This document shows positions 1 to 7,224 of a stretch of 13,084 bases of DNA, piece after piece. A program made the position numbers and the translations under genes. Every line of letters begins with the position of its first letter. Positions within the stretch are counted from its first letter, which is position 1. The DNA comes from Roseovarius sp. UBA6167 (lineage in GTDB: Bacteria > Pseudomonadota > Alphaproteobacteria > Rhodobacterales > Rhodobacteraceae): assembly GCA_002428225.1 (NCBI GenBank), contig DIUD01000077.1, positions 449 through 13,532 of the forward strand, given 5' to 3'. Below the pieces are notes generated by a model. It worked only from the letters and a program-made list of their open reading frames with translations, made no database searches and was not told the origin of the DNA.

Positions 1-126
1 GCTCATCGCGTAATCGAGATAGGAGGTCTTCATCTCCTGCGTGATCGAGATCTGCGGCCCGTGGTGACGGGGCGGCTCTGGCGGGGTTTCGCCGGTGATT
101 TCAGGGGGTTGGGGCGTATCGTTCAC
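1..126 (-). CDS. gyrA: DNA gyrase subunit A, N-terminal fragment (runs off the left edge)
   Basis: The minus strand reads 42 codons from a GTG start at 126-124 to the window edge. The N-terminus is a Pro-rich leader of about 24 residues (NDTPQPPEITGETPPEPPRH) followed by ISITQEMKTSYLDYAMS. That block is the conserved opening of GyrA-type type II topoisomerase subunits, just before the VIVSRALPD motif that should follow outside the window. GyrA cuts and rejoins DNA in the gyrase A2B2 complex to introduce negative supercoils. ParC has a similar opening, but the acidic, Pro-rich leader and the E-M-x-T/S-S-Y-L-D-Y-A-M-S spelling favour GyrA. The start is the only plausible one: no in-frame ATG lies near it, and a weak GGACC (140-136) is the only ribosome-site-like sequence. 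The catalytic tyrosine is not in view. The gene is divergent from usg. Confidence 0.88.
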   Translation of the reverse strand, partial: MNDTPQPPEITGETPPEPPRHHGPQISITQEMKTSYLDYAMS

Positions 127-170
127 GTTTTTGATGGTCCTGTGATCTGCCGCTATATCTTGTTGGGCGG

Positions 171-200
171 ACTATAACAGTTCCATGATATGGGGTGCAA
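171..200 (-). promoter_or_regulatory. Candidate sigma70-type promoter for gyrA
   Basis: On the minus strand TTGCAC (200-195) is followed after 18 bases by TATAGT (176-171), matching the -35 box at 3 of 6 positions and the -10 box at 5 of 6. It lies about 45 bases upstream of the gyrA GTG start, a sensible leader length. The call rests on sequence only; the -35 match is modest. Confidence 0.38.
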
Positions 201-318
201 TGGGGCTGGGGCGGCGCATCTGGCAGCCCCGGATCACGAGTGATAACATATTGTTTTCATTGCAAAGTAATTTTTTGATGGCACATTGGTCCCGTCAGGA
301 AGTGACAGGAGCACAGAC

Positions 319-588
319 ATGGAGACATCAGAGACCGAACTCATGCTGAAAGGGTATGGGCTGACCACGGCGGAATTCTTCTACCGGATGCCCGACTATC
401 CCAATGTCCTTAACAGCTACCTGTGGCAGGATTACGACATCGCGCCCGATCACCCGAAGCTGTTCGGCTTCATCGAATTCTGGCAGCGAGAGATCGAAGG
501 CCCGCTGCATTCGGTGCGCTTTGCCCATCGCAAGATGATCGCGCCGGGCGAATGGCGCAACGTGACCGGCGAATTCGTCCTGCATTGA
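319..588 (+). CDS. usg: Usg-family protein (function unknown)
   Basis: An 89-residue protein of the alphaproteobacterial Usg-like family. It shows the family's characteristic pattern: ELMLKGYGLTTAEFFYRMPD (residues 7-26), then SYLWQDYDIAPDHPKL (33-48), FWQREIEGPLHSVR (54-67) and a C-terminal VTGEFVLH. The name comes from association with tryptophan-biosynthesis genes (trpF region) in some species, and databases have suggested a phosphoribosylanthranilate-isomerase-related role, but no biochemical function is established. No trp gene is visible here. The reading frame is open back to 286, but the ATG at 319 is preferred because AGGAG at 307-311 sits 7 bases upstream and the length then fits the family. 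No signal peptide or membrane segment is seen; it should be cytoplasmic. It is divergent from gyrA and 187 bp upstream of the permease gene, so probably a separate unit. Confidence 0.85.
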   Translation: METSETELMLKGYGLTTAEFFYRMPDYPNVLNSYLWQDYDIAPDHPKLFGFIEFWQREIEGPLHSVRFAHRKMIAPGEWRNVTGEFVLH

Positions 589-596
589 GGGGCGGC

Positions 597-635
597 GGGG
601 GCCGGCCCCCACGGCCCCTTCCCGGTCGGGAAAAG
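597..635 (+). terminator. GC-rich inverted repeats after usg, possible weak terminator
   Basis: Just after the usg stop there is a perfect 14-base palindrome GGGGGCCGGCCCCC (597-610) that can fold with a CCGG loop. A second imperfect hairpin follows, built on TTCCC/GGGAA around GGTC (619-631). Only a short T run (638-641) follows, so this is not a textbook intrinsic terminator. It may nonetheless separate usg transcription from the permease gene. Confidence 0.3.
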
Positions 636-775
636 GTGTTTCGGGCGTGGCGCGCGCGCCATTTCGGGTGAAATTCGGCGCGCGCGGAGAACGATCTTTC
701 ATTTGCCGGTTGAAATCCGGGGGCGTCCTGCTGTTAGTGCTCGCTGCTACATGGTCTTGGGGGGCGGGCAGACCG

Positions 776-2551
776 ATGACGTTCGACCAGATTTTCATGC
801 TGCTGCTCCTCGCGGTGGTTTTTGTCGGCTTCTTCAAGGAAATCTACCCGCCCGAGGTGACGGCGCTGGGCGCGTCGGCCGTGCTGCTGGCGACGGGAAT
901 TGTGCAGACCGGCGATTTTCTCAAGGTGTTCGGCTCGTCCGCGCCGATCACCATCGCCATGATGTTCATCATTTCCGCAGCACTCGAACGCACCGGCGTG
1001 CTGGAGATGATCGGCGCCTTCCTGCGCCGCCAGGCGCGGGGCTCTTTCCTGCGCACGATCCTGTTCATGATGCTGGGCGCGATGGGGGCCTCGGCCTTCA
1101 TGAACAATACGCCGGTGGTGATCCTGCTGACGCCGGTGATGATCTCGGTCGCCTCCTCTTTGGGCGTGTCCTCGTCCAAGCTGCTCATCCCGCTGAGTTT
1201 CTCGGCCATCTTCGGCGGCACGCTGACGCTGGTGGGCACCTCGACCAACATCCTGATGAGCGGGGTGGCGCGCGATGCGGGCCAGCCGCCGATCACCATG
1301 TTCGAGATGACCCTGCCGGGGCTGATCTTTTCCGCCGTGGGGCTGATCTACATGGTGTTTGCCGGGCGTTTCCTGCTGCCGGATCGCGCCTCGCTCGCCA
1401 GCGTGCTGGGGCAGGAGAGCAAGCGCAAGTTCCTTGCCCGCCTGCTCATCCCGCACGAATCGAAGTATATCGGCAAGACGCTGGAGGACCTGCCCTTCAA
1501 CCGCGCGGGCGCGCGCATCCTCGACGTGGTGCGCGGCGAGCTGTCGATGCGCCGCCATCTGCATGACATCGTGCTCGAGGCGGGCGACCGGGTGGTGATC
1601 AAGACCGATACCGGCGAGATTCTCGGCCTCAAGGATAATGGCGAGATCGAGTTTCGCGGCATGGATGACAGCGGCTTCGAGCCGGTGACGGCGGATCGCA
1701 CGATCACCATGGAGGCCAGCGTCGGCCCCAATTCGCACCTGCGTGGCAAGCCGATCAAGGATCTCAAGCTGCGCCGCAAATACGGCGTCTATCTTATGGC
1801 CGTGCACCGGCAGGAACAGAACATCAGTCAGGACCTGCCCGAGGTGCGGCTGCAATTCGCCGATACGCTGCTGCTGGAGGGCCCGCCCGAGGGCATCCAG
1901 CGGCTGATGGAGGATGGCGGCATCGTCAACCTGACTGCGCCCTCGGAACAGGCGATGCGCCGCTCCAGGGCGCCGATCGCCATTCTGACGATCCTTGGCG
2001 TCATGGGCCTTGCGGCGGCGGATGTCATGCCGATTGCCGGGCTGGCGGTGATCGGGGCGGTGGTGGTGATGATGACCCGCTGTGTTGACCCCGAAGAGGC
2101 GTTCGACGCGATCGACTGGCGGATACTGTTCCTTATCTTCGGGATGCTGGGGGTAAGTCTCGGGATGGAGGAGACAGGCACGGCGAGGCTCATCATCGAG
2201 ACGGTGGTGGGCCTTCTGGACGGGTTCGGTCCGCTGGTGATTCTCGCGGCGATCTATGTGCTGACCAGCGTGCTGACCGAGATGGTGACGAACAACGCCG
2301 TGGCGATCCTGATCGGCCCTATCGTGATCGGGGTGGCGGTGCAGCTGGGCTATGATCCGCGCCCCTTCATCATGGCGGTGATGTTCGCCGCCTCAGCCAG
2401 TTTTGCCACGCCCATCGGTTACCAGACCAACACCTTCGTCTACAGCGCGGGGGGCTACAAGTTCCGCGATTTCCTTGTCGTGGGCCTGCCGCTCAACATC
2501 ATTTTCGCGGTGGTGGCGGTGCTGGTGATCCCGTTTTTCTTTCCGTTCTGA
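776..2551 (+). CDS. SLC13/DASS-type anion permease with two RCK_C (TrkA-C) domains
   Basis: A polytopic inner-membrane transporter of 591 residues. It has an N-terminal hydrophobic half (about 1-215), a soluble central insert (about 225-385) and a C-terminal hydrophobic half (about 398-591). The two halves carry the repeated substrate/sodium-site signatures of the divalent anion:sodium symporter superfamily: FMNNTPVVILL (from residue 108), later TSTNILMSG, and VTNNAVAILIGP (NN at 506-507) with TPIGYQTNTFVYSAGGYK near the end. The central insert looks like two RCK_C/TrkA-C domains in tandem, one starting near SKYIGKTLEDLPF (229) and one near HLRGKPIKDLKL, each ending in a D-x-V/L-L-L type strand. 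This architecture is typical of bacterial 'SLC13 family permeases', some of which move sulfate or other oxyanions; the substrate cannot be read from sequence. The frame is open back to 647, but ATG 776 gives the usual N-terminus (MTFDQIFMLLLL). A possible promoter, TTGAAA-17-GTTAGT, lies at 710-738 (weak). The stop is 12 bp before the selD fusion, so the two are very likely one operon. Confidence 0.85.
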   Translation: MTFDQIFMLLLLAVVFVGFFKEIYPPEVTALGASAVLLATGIVQTGDFLKVFGSSAPITIAMMFIISAALERTGVLEMIGAFLRRQARGSFLRTILFMMLGAMGASAFMNNTPVVILLTPVMISVASSLGVSSSKLLIPLSFSAIFGGTLTLVGTSTNILMSGVARDAGQPPITMFEMTLPGLIFSAVGLIYMVFAGRFLLPDRASLASVLGQESKRKFLARLLIPHESKYIGKTLEDLPFNRAGARILDVVRGELSMRRHLHDIVLEAGDRVVIKTDTGEILGLKDNGEIEFRGMDDSGFEPVTADRTITMEASVGPNSHLRGKPIKDLKLRRKYGVYLMAVHRQEQNISQDLPEVRLQFADTLLLEGPPEGIQRLMEDGGIVNLTAPSEQAMRRSRAPIAILTILGVMGLAAADVMPIAGLAVIGAVVVMMTRCVDPEEAFDAIDWRILFLIFGMLGVSLGMEETGTARLIIETVVGLLDGFGPLVILAAIYVLTSVLTEMVTNNAVAILIGPIVIGVAVQLGYDPRPFIMAVMFAASASFATPIGYQTNTFVYSAGGYKFRDFLVVGLPLNIIFAVVAVLVIPFFFPF

Positions 2552-2563
2552 GGGGCGCGCGCG

Positions 2564-4693
2564 ATGATGGCTTCTCCGGTGCCGCTGAGCCGCGACCTGG
2601 TGCTGATCGGGGGCGGCCATGCCCATGCGCTGGTGCTGCGCATGTGGGGGATGCGGCCGCTGGCCGGGGTGCGCGTGACGGTGATCGACCCCGCGCCCGT
2701 GGCGGCCTATTCGGGGATGCTGCCGGGGATGGTGGCCGGCCATTGCCGCCAGTCGGAACTGGAGATCGACCTTGTGCGGCTGGCGCGGTTCGCGGGCGCG
2801 CGGCTGATCGTGGGGGCGGTGACGGGGATTGATGCGGGCGCGCGGCGTATCGCGGTCGGCGCGCGCGAGGTGGAATTCGACGTGGCCTCGCTCGATGTGG
2901 GCATCCATTCGGCCATGCCGGACCTGCCCGGTTTCGCCGGGCACGCGGTGGCGGTCAAGCCGCTCGGCCCCTTTGCCGCGCGATGGGAAGGCTTCGTGGC
3001 GCGGGTGGCGGCGGGCGAGGAGCGGGCCCAGGCGGCGGTGATCGGCGGCGGCATCGCCGGGGTGGAACTGGCCATGGCGATGGCGCACCGGCTGGGGCCG
3101 GGCGCCGAGGTGAGCCTGATCGAGCGGGCGGCGCATATCGCGCCCGAGCGGCCGGTGCTGCGCCCGCGCCTGGTGCGCGCGCTGGCGGGGCAGGGGGTGC
3201 GGGTGCTGACCGGAACCGAGGTCGCGGCGGTGTGCGAGGGTGAGCTGCGCCTTGCCGGGGGCGCGCGGGTGCCCTCGCGCCTGACGGTGGGGGCGGCGGG
3301 GGGGCGCGCGCATGGCTGGCTGGCGCAGACCGGCCTGCCGGTGACGGAGGGCGGGTTCGTGCGCGTCGGGGCCGATCTGCGGGTCGAGGGGCTCGACGCG
3401 CTGTTCGCCGTGGGCGATTGCGCGCACCTGGCCCATGCCCAGCGACCCAAGGCCGGGGTGTTCGCCGTGCGCGCGGCGCCGGTGCTGCTTGACAACCTGC
3501 GCGCGGTGCTCTCGGGCCGGGCCTTGCGCCCGTTTCATCCGCAGCGCGACTATCTCAAGCTGATCTCGCTGGGTGGCAAGGTGGCGCTGGCGGAAAAGGC
3601 GGGGCTGGCCTTTTCCGGCGCGCTTCTGTGGCGCTGGAAGGACCGGATCGACCGCGCCTTCATGGCGAAATTCGATCCGCTGCCCGCCATGCCCGCGCCC
3701 GCGCTGCCGCGCGAGCGGGCGCTGTCGGAGGAGAGCGGGGCCGAACCGATGTGCGGCGGCTGCGGCGCCAAGGTCGCGCCCGCAGTGCTGCGCGGTGCGA
3801 TTGCCGGGACCGGCGAGGATGCCGCCGTGATCGAGACGGGGGGTGTCCGCCAGGTGCTGAGCGTCGATCACCTGCGCGCCTTTGTCGAGGATCCGGCGCT
3901 GATGGCGCGTATTTCCGCGCTGCACGCGCTTGGCGACATCTGGGCCATGGGCGCGCGCCCGCAGGCGGCGCTTGTCTCGGTGACGCTGCCGCGCATGAGC
4001 GAGACGTTGCAGGCGCGCACCATGGCCGAGATCATGGAGGCCGCAGATGCGGTGATGGCCGGGGCGGGGGCCCGGATCGTCGGGGGCCATTCGAGCATGG
4101 GCGCCGAGATGAGCCTCGGCTTCGCGCTCACCGGCCTTGTGGCGCGCGCGCCGATCACGCTCGGGGGCGCGCGGCCGGGGGATGCGCTGATCCTGACGCG
4201 GGGCATCGGGTCGGGCACGCTCTTGGCCGCCGAGATGCGGGGCGCGGCCCGGGGCTGCGACATCGCGGCGCTAGTTGCGCTCTTGTCGCGGCCGCAGGGG
4301 GATGCTGCGGCGATCCTCGGGCAGGCCCATGCCATGACGGATGTGACCGGCTTCGGGCTTGCCGGGCATCTGGGCAATATCTGCCGCGCCTCGGGGCTTT
4401 GCGCGCGGCTCGATCTGGGTGCCGTGCCGATGCTGAGCGGGGCTGAGGCGCTGGCCGCGCGGGGCATCCGCTCGACCATTTGGGAGGCAAACCGCCGTGC
4501 CGCGCCGGTGGCGGGGTTGGGCGACGGCCCGCGCGCCGTGCTGCTGCACGATCCGCAGACGGCGGGGGGGCTGCTGGCGGCGGTCGATCCCGCGCAGGCC
4601 GATGACCTGGTGGCCCGGCTGCGCGATGCGGGGCACAATGCTGCGGTGATCGGCACGATGGCACGGGACGTGCCCGGGGTGGCAGTCGTCTAG
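2564..4693 (+). CDS. selD: Selenide, water dikinase (SelD) with fused N-terminal FAD/NAD(P)-binding oxidoreductase domain
   Basis: A two-part protein of 709 residues. The N-terminal part (about 1-365) is a pyridine-nucleotide-disulfide-oxidoreductase-like domain. Its FAD site is LIGGGHAHALVL (G16-G18, H19), its NAD(P) site AVIGGGIAGVELAMAMA (G161-G166), and a second FAD motif is VGDCAHL (from 283). This matches the known 'Nterm_to_SelD' domain (TIGR03169), found fused to or beside SelD. The C-terminal part (about 390-709) is SelD, which makes selenophosphate from selenide and ATP for selenocysteine and 2-selenouridine synthesis. MCGGCGAKV places the catalytic Cys at C400 and Lys at K403 (E. 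coli Cys17 and Lys20). Other expected elements are GEDAAV, SVDHL (D435), GDIWAMG, GGHS (H509), DVTGFG (from D593) and DPQTAGGLL. The Asn usual in the N-A-x-S-D-I block appears as His454. The catalytic residue is Cys, not selenocysteine. The start at 2564 has GAGGGG (2550-2555) 8 bases upstream, overlapping the permease stop, which implies translational coupling. The gene converges on dnaB. Confidence 0.93.
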   Translation: MMASPVPLSRDLVLIGGGHAHALVLRMWGMRPLAGVRVTVIDPAPVAAYSGMLPGMVAGHCRQSELEIDLVRLARFAGARLIVGAVTGIDAGARRIAVGAREVEFDVASLDVGIHSAMPDLPGFAGHAVAVKPLGPFAARWEGFVARVAAGEERAQAAVIGGGIAGVELAMAMAHRLGPGAEVSLIERAAHIAPERPVLRPRLVRALAGQGVRVLTGTEVAAVCEGELRLAGGARVPSRLTVGAAGGRAHGWLAQTGLPVTEGGFVRVGADLRVEGLDALFAVGDCAHLAHAQRPKAGVFAVRAAPVLLDNLRAVLSGRALRPFHPQRDYLKLISLGGKVALAEKAGLAFSGALLWRWKDRIDRAFMAKFDPLPAMPAPALPRERALSEESGAEPMCGGCGAKVAPAVLRGAIAGTGEDAAVIETGGVRQVLSVDHLRAFVEDPALMARISALHALGDIWAMGARPQAALVSVTLPRMSETLQARTMAEIMEAADAVMAGAGARIVGGHSSMGAEMSLGFALTGLVARAPITLGGARPGDALILTRGIGSGTLLAAEMRGAARGCDIAALVALLSRPQGDAAAILGQAHAMTDVTGFGLAGHLGNICRASGLCARLDLGAVPMLSGAEALAARGIRSTIWEANRRAAPVAGLGDGPRAVLLHDPQTAGGLLAAVDPAQADDLVARLRDAGHNAAVIGTMARDVPGVAVV

Positions 4694-6171
4694 AACCCAT
4701 GATCCTGCTGCCAGGGCTTCACGAGGTTGCCGAAGCGGGTGAACTGCTCCTCGAAGCTGAGCTCGATCGTGCCGATCGGCCCGTGACGCTGCTTGCCGAT
4801 GATGACCTCGGCCTTGCCATGCAGCCGCGACATCGCCTCCTGCCATTCGGCCATCTTTTCCATCTCGCCCTCGCCCGGTTTTTCACGTTCCTTGTAATAG
4901 ACCTCGCGGAAGACGAACATCACCACGTCGGCATCCTGCTCGATCGAGCCGGATTCGCGCAGATCCGATAGCTGCGGGCGCTTGTCCTCGCGGTTCTCCA
5001 CCTGACGCGAGAGCTGCGAGAGCGCGATCACGGGAACGTTGAGTTCCTTGGCGATGGCCTTGAGGCCCATGGAAATCTCGCCGATTTCCTGCACCCGGTT
5101 CTCGGCGGTGCCACGCGCAAGCTGGAGATAATCCACGATCAGCAGGTCAAGCCCGTGTGTGCGCTTGAGCCGGCGCGCGCGCGCCGCGATCTGGCTGATC
5201 GGCAGCGCGGCGGTGTCGTCGATGAAGAGCGGGCAGGATTCGAGCGATTTCGCCGCCTCGACGAAGCGGCGGAATTCGCCCTCATCCATGTCGCCGCGGC
5301 GGATCTTGTGCGAGGGGATCTCCGACGCCTCGGCGAGGATGCGCCCGGCAAGCTGCTCGGCGCTCATCTCCAGCGAGAAGAACCCCACCACGCCACCATC
5401 CACCGCGCCCTCGGTGCCGTCGGGCAGCGTGCCGCGTTTGTATGCCCGGGCGACGTTGAAGGCGATGTTGGTGGCCAGCGATGTCTTGCCCATCGAGGGG
5501 CGGCCGGCAAGGATCAGCAGGTCGGATTTGTGCAGCCCGCCAAGTTTCCGGTCCATGTCGGTGAGCCCGGTGGCGAGACCGGCCAGCCCGCCCTCGCGCT
5601 GGTAGGCGGCATTTGCCACGTCCACGGCATCCTTGACCGCCTTGAGAAAGCTCTGGAAGCCGCTGTCGGTCTTGCCCTGTTCGGCCAGCAGGTAAAGCTG
5701 CTGCTCGGCCTCGACGATCTGGTCGCGCGGCTCGCTGGCCACCTCGACGCGGGCGGCCTTGGCGGCGATGTCGTGGCCGAGCGCGATCAGCTCACGCCGG
5801 ATTGCGAGATCGTAGATCATTTGCGCATAATCGCGCGCGGCATAGGTCGAGATCGCGGCCCCCGCGAGTTTCACCAGATAGGCCGGACCGCCCAGTTCCT
5901 TGAGCCCGGCATCATCCTCGAGGAAGGCGCGCAGCGTGACCGGCGAGGCCAGCGCATTGCGCGCGATGCGCGCGGCCGCCGTCTCGTAGATGCGGGCATG
6001 AACCGGGTCATAGAAATGCTGCGCCCCGATGATCGAGGCGACCCGGTCGAAGATGTCATTGTTGGTGAGAATCGCGCCGAGCAGTTGCTGTTCGGCCTCG
6101 ATCGAGTGCGGCACGCTCTCGGCAGCCTCGACCCCGGCGCCCGTGGGGTTGAATGCGCGGACCTCGTTCAT
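4690..6171 (-). CDS. dnaB: Replicative DNA helicase DnaB
   Basis: The hexameric 5'-3' helicase that unwinds DNA at the replication fork; 493 residues, normal for the family. The N-terminal helical domain (about 20-125) begins with the typical P-H-S-I-E-A-E-Q-Q-L-L-G-A-I-L. The RecA-like ATPase domain begins near residue 195 and contains Walker A GRPSMGKTS (223-231), the FFSLEMS block (264-270), Walker B LLIVDYLQL (343-351), and the LSQLSRQVE and DLRESGSIEQDADVVMF motifs. No intein interrupts the Walker A region. The segment between Walker A and FFSLEM carries an extra stretch (GTLPDGTEGAVDGG, 247-260) relative to E. coli DnaB, as I recall for alphaproteobacteria. The ATG at 6171 is preceded by GGAAGAGG, a good ribosome site. 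The TAG stop overlaps the TAG stop of convergent selD within CTAG. Upstream (6172-6465) there is a DnaA box. Confidence 0.97.
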   Translation of the reverse strand: MNEVRAFNPTGAGVEAAESVPHSIEAEQQLLGAILTNNDIFDRVASIIGAQHFYDPVHARIYETAAARIARNALASPVTLRAFLEDDAGLKELGGPAYLVKLAGAAISTYAARDYAQMIYDLAIRRELIALGHDIAAKAARVEVASEPRDQIVEAEQQLYLLAEQGKTDSGFQSFLKAVKDAVDVANAAYQREGGLAGLATGLTDMDRKLGGLHKSDLLILAGRPSMGKTSLATNIAFNVARAYKRGTLPDGTEGAVDGGVVGFFSLEMSAEQLAGRILAEASEIPSHKIRRGDMDEGEFRRFVEAAKSLESCPLFIDDTAALPISQIAARARRLKRTHGLDLLIVDYLQLARGTAENRVQEIGEISMGLKAIAKELNVPVIALSQLSRQVENREDKRPQLSDLRESGSIEQDADVVMFVFREVYYKEREKPGEGEMEKMAEWQEAMSRLHGKAEVIIGKQRHGPIGTIELSFEEQFTRFGNLVKPWQQDHGF

Positions 6172-6217
6172 TGCCTCTTCCTTCTCGTGTCGCCGGGGTT
6201 CGGTCCCTGGTCCGATG

Positions 6218-6246
6218 GCATAGCGTCACGGCCCCGGTGGAAGCAA
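6218..6246 (-). promoter_or_regulatory. Candidate dnaB promoter
   Basis: On the minus strand TTGCTT (6246-6241) is followed after 17 bases by CTATGC (6223-6218), or after 18 bases by TATGCC. It lies about 50 bases upstream of the dnaB start. The -35 match is fair and the -10 match weak. It is listed because the DnaA box ends 12 bases upstream of the -35 element, where a regulator could act. Confidence 0.27.
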
Positions 6247-6258
6247 AATGTATGTTTC

Positions 6259-6267
6259 TGTGGATAA
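6259..6267 (-). promoter_or_regulatory. Perfect DnaA box upstream of dnaB
   Basis: The minus strand reads TTATCCACA, exactly the strong R1-type DnaA box (consensus TTATNCACA). It lies 88 bases upstream of the dnaB ATG and just upstream of a possible -35 element. It is the only perfect box I noticed in the window, so this is not an origin-like cluster. One 9-mer match can arise by chance, but its place before a replication gene makes a regulatory role credible. Confidence 0.5.
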
Positions 6268-6465
6268 CCGCCGCCACGCGCCTGCTACATCTTGGCACGA
6301 AAGAGGGTGTCGCCGCAATATCCGGGGGCCGGTTCCAATTCTGTCGGGGTGTTCTGCCTTGCGGGCATGTCGATCCCGCGCGGATGACACAGGCACGATT
6401 CGGCGGCTTGCATCGGTCCGTCATCCCCTCGTGCAGAGGCGACGACCCGGGGCGGCGGGAGGCTT

Positions 6466-7059
6466 TCAGGAAAACTCGCTCGCCTTGAACAGGCTGACAA
6501 AGCGAAGCTGTTCGGCGTCAAAACGCTCTGACGCCCCCTCTTCGCGGTCCACGATCGAGAGCACCATCAGGATGTTCGCACCCAGATCCCGCAAGATTTC
6601 CAATGTGGAAACGACAGAGGCGCCAGTGGTCGTCACGTCATCGACCACGACGACATTCTTCCCGCGCAGGCTGACCCCGTCCGCAAGCCCCTCGACGAGT
6701 TTCTGTGCCCCGTAGTCCTTTTTCTTCTTGCGGATGAAGAATGCCTGGACTTTGCGGCCCTCGACATGGGCGACCGGGCATAGCGCCGATACCAGCGGCA
6801 CGGCGCCCATCTCGAGCCCGCCGACCATATCCGTTTCGGCAGGCAGTAACGAAAGCACTTCCCTTGCGATGAGGTAAGCGGCCTCGTTATCGAGCATCGT
6901 CGGTTTCATGTTGAAATAAAGGAAACTGGTTCGCCCGGATGAAAGCGTCACTTCCCTTTCGTTGGAAAACGACTTCTGCGTGATGATCTCCTTGAGCCGG
7001 GTCCGCCTGGCCTGGGGGTCTTCGGGCCGGGTGTTGCCTGACGCGGCTGCGCTGGACAT
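6466..7059 (-). CDS. pyrE: Orotate phosphoribosyltransferase (short, about 197-residue form)
   Basis: Catalyses orotate + PRPP to orotidine 5'-monophosphate in pyrimidine synthesis, in the cytoplasm. The PRPP-binding signature VVVVDDVTTTGAS is at residues 136-148. The flexible catalytic-loop region FFIRKKKKDYGAQKLVEG (108-125) contains the expected lysines, and SSGRTSFLYFNMKPTML (40-56) is the orotate-side N-terminal block. The frame extends upstream to 7170, but ATG 7059 is preferred. It has AAGGA (7072-7068) 8 bases before it, and the family homology begins around QARRTRLKEIITQKSF (16-31). The protein is of the short OPRT form rather than the roughly 225-residue version that I recall roseobacters carrying beside pyrC; no pyrC is visible here. 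It is followed by 294 bp without a gene before dnaB, and preceded by 165 bp after the FliM-like gene, so it may have its own promoter, though I see no convincing one. Confidence 0.9.
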   Translation of the reverse strand: MSSAAASGNTRPEDPQARRTRLKEIITQKSFSNEREVTLSSGRTSFLYFNMKPTMLDNEAAYLIAREVLSLLPAETDMVGGLEMGAVPLVSALCPVAHVEGRKVQAFFIRKKKKDYGAQKLVEGLADGVSLRGKNVVVVDDVTTTGASVVSTLEILRDLGANILMVLSIVDREEGASERFDAEQLRFVSLFKASEFS

Positions 7060-7224
7060 GCGTGCAGTCCTTTTCCTGATGATTCGATTTGTCGCAATAT
7101 GGCGGATTTCATGCGGGCAATGCCACCACATTCCGTGATTGCCCCGATGTCGGGGGCCGTGATCCGCCATCTGGTGTGTGCTTGTGTCCGGCTGTCCGGC
7201 GTCATCGCCGCCGATGCCATGGTC

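Noticed and set aside
647..775. Upstream extension of the permease from ATG 647, with a signal-peptide-like stretch
   Set aside because: The extra 43 residues are not typical of the family, and no ribosome site is seen; Met at 776 gives the normal transporter N-terminus.
3749..3772. Possible selenocysteine codon in SelD's active site
   Set aside because: The catalytic position is encoded by TGC (Cys400) and the frame has no internal TGA.
2393..4090. 565-codon open frame on the minus strand across the permease end and selD
   Set aside because: It is antisense to the selD fusion; its translation is His/Arg/Pro-rich low-complexity with no domain pattern, as expected for a shadow frame in GC-rich DNA.
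6172..6465. Search for a small RNA or small gene between pyrE and dnaB
   Set aside because: Short open frames exist on both strands but lack ribosome sites and protein-like composition; only a 4-bp-stem hairpin near 6428-6440 was seen. Only the DnaA box and a weak promoter are supported.
7141..7157. Hairpin CCCCG-ACAT-CGGGG between the FliM-like gene and pyrE as a terminator
   Set aside because: The stem is only 5 bp with no following T run on the transcribed strand; too weak to call.
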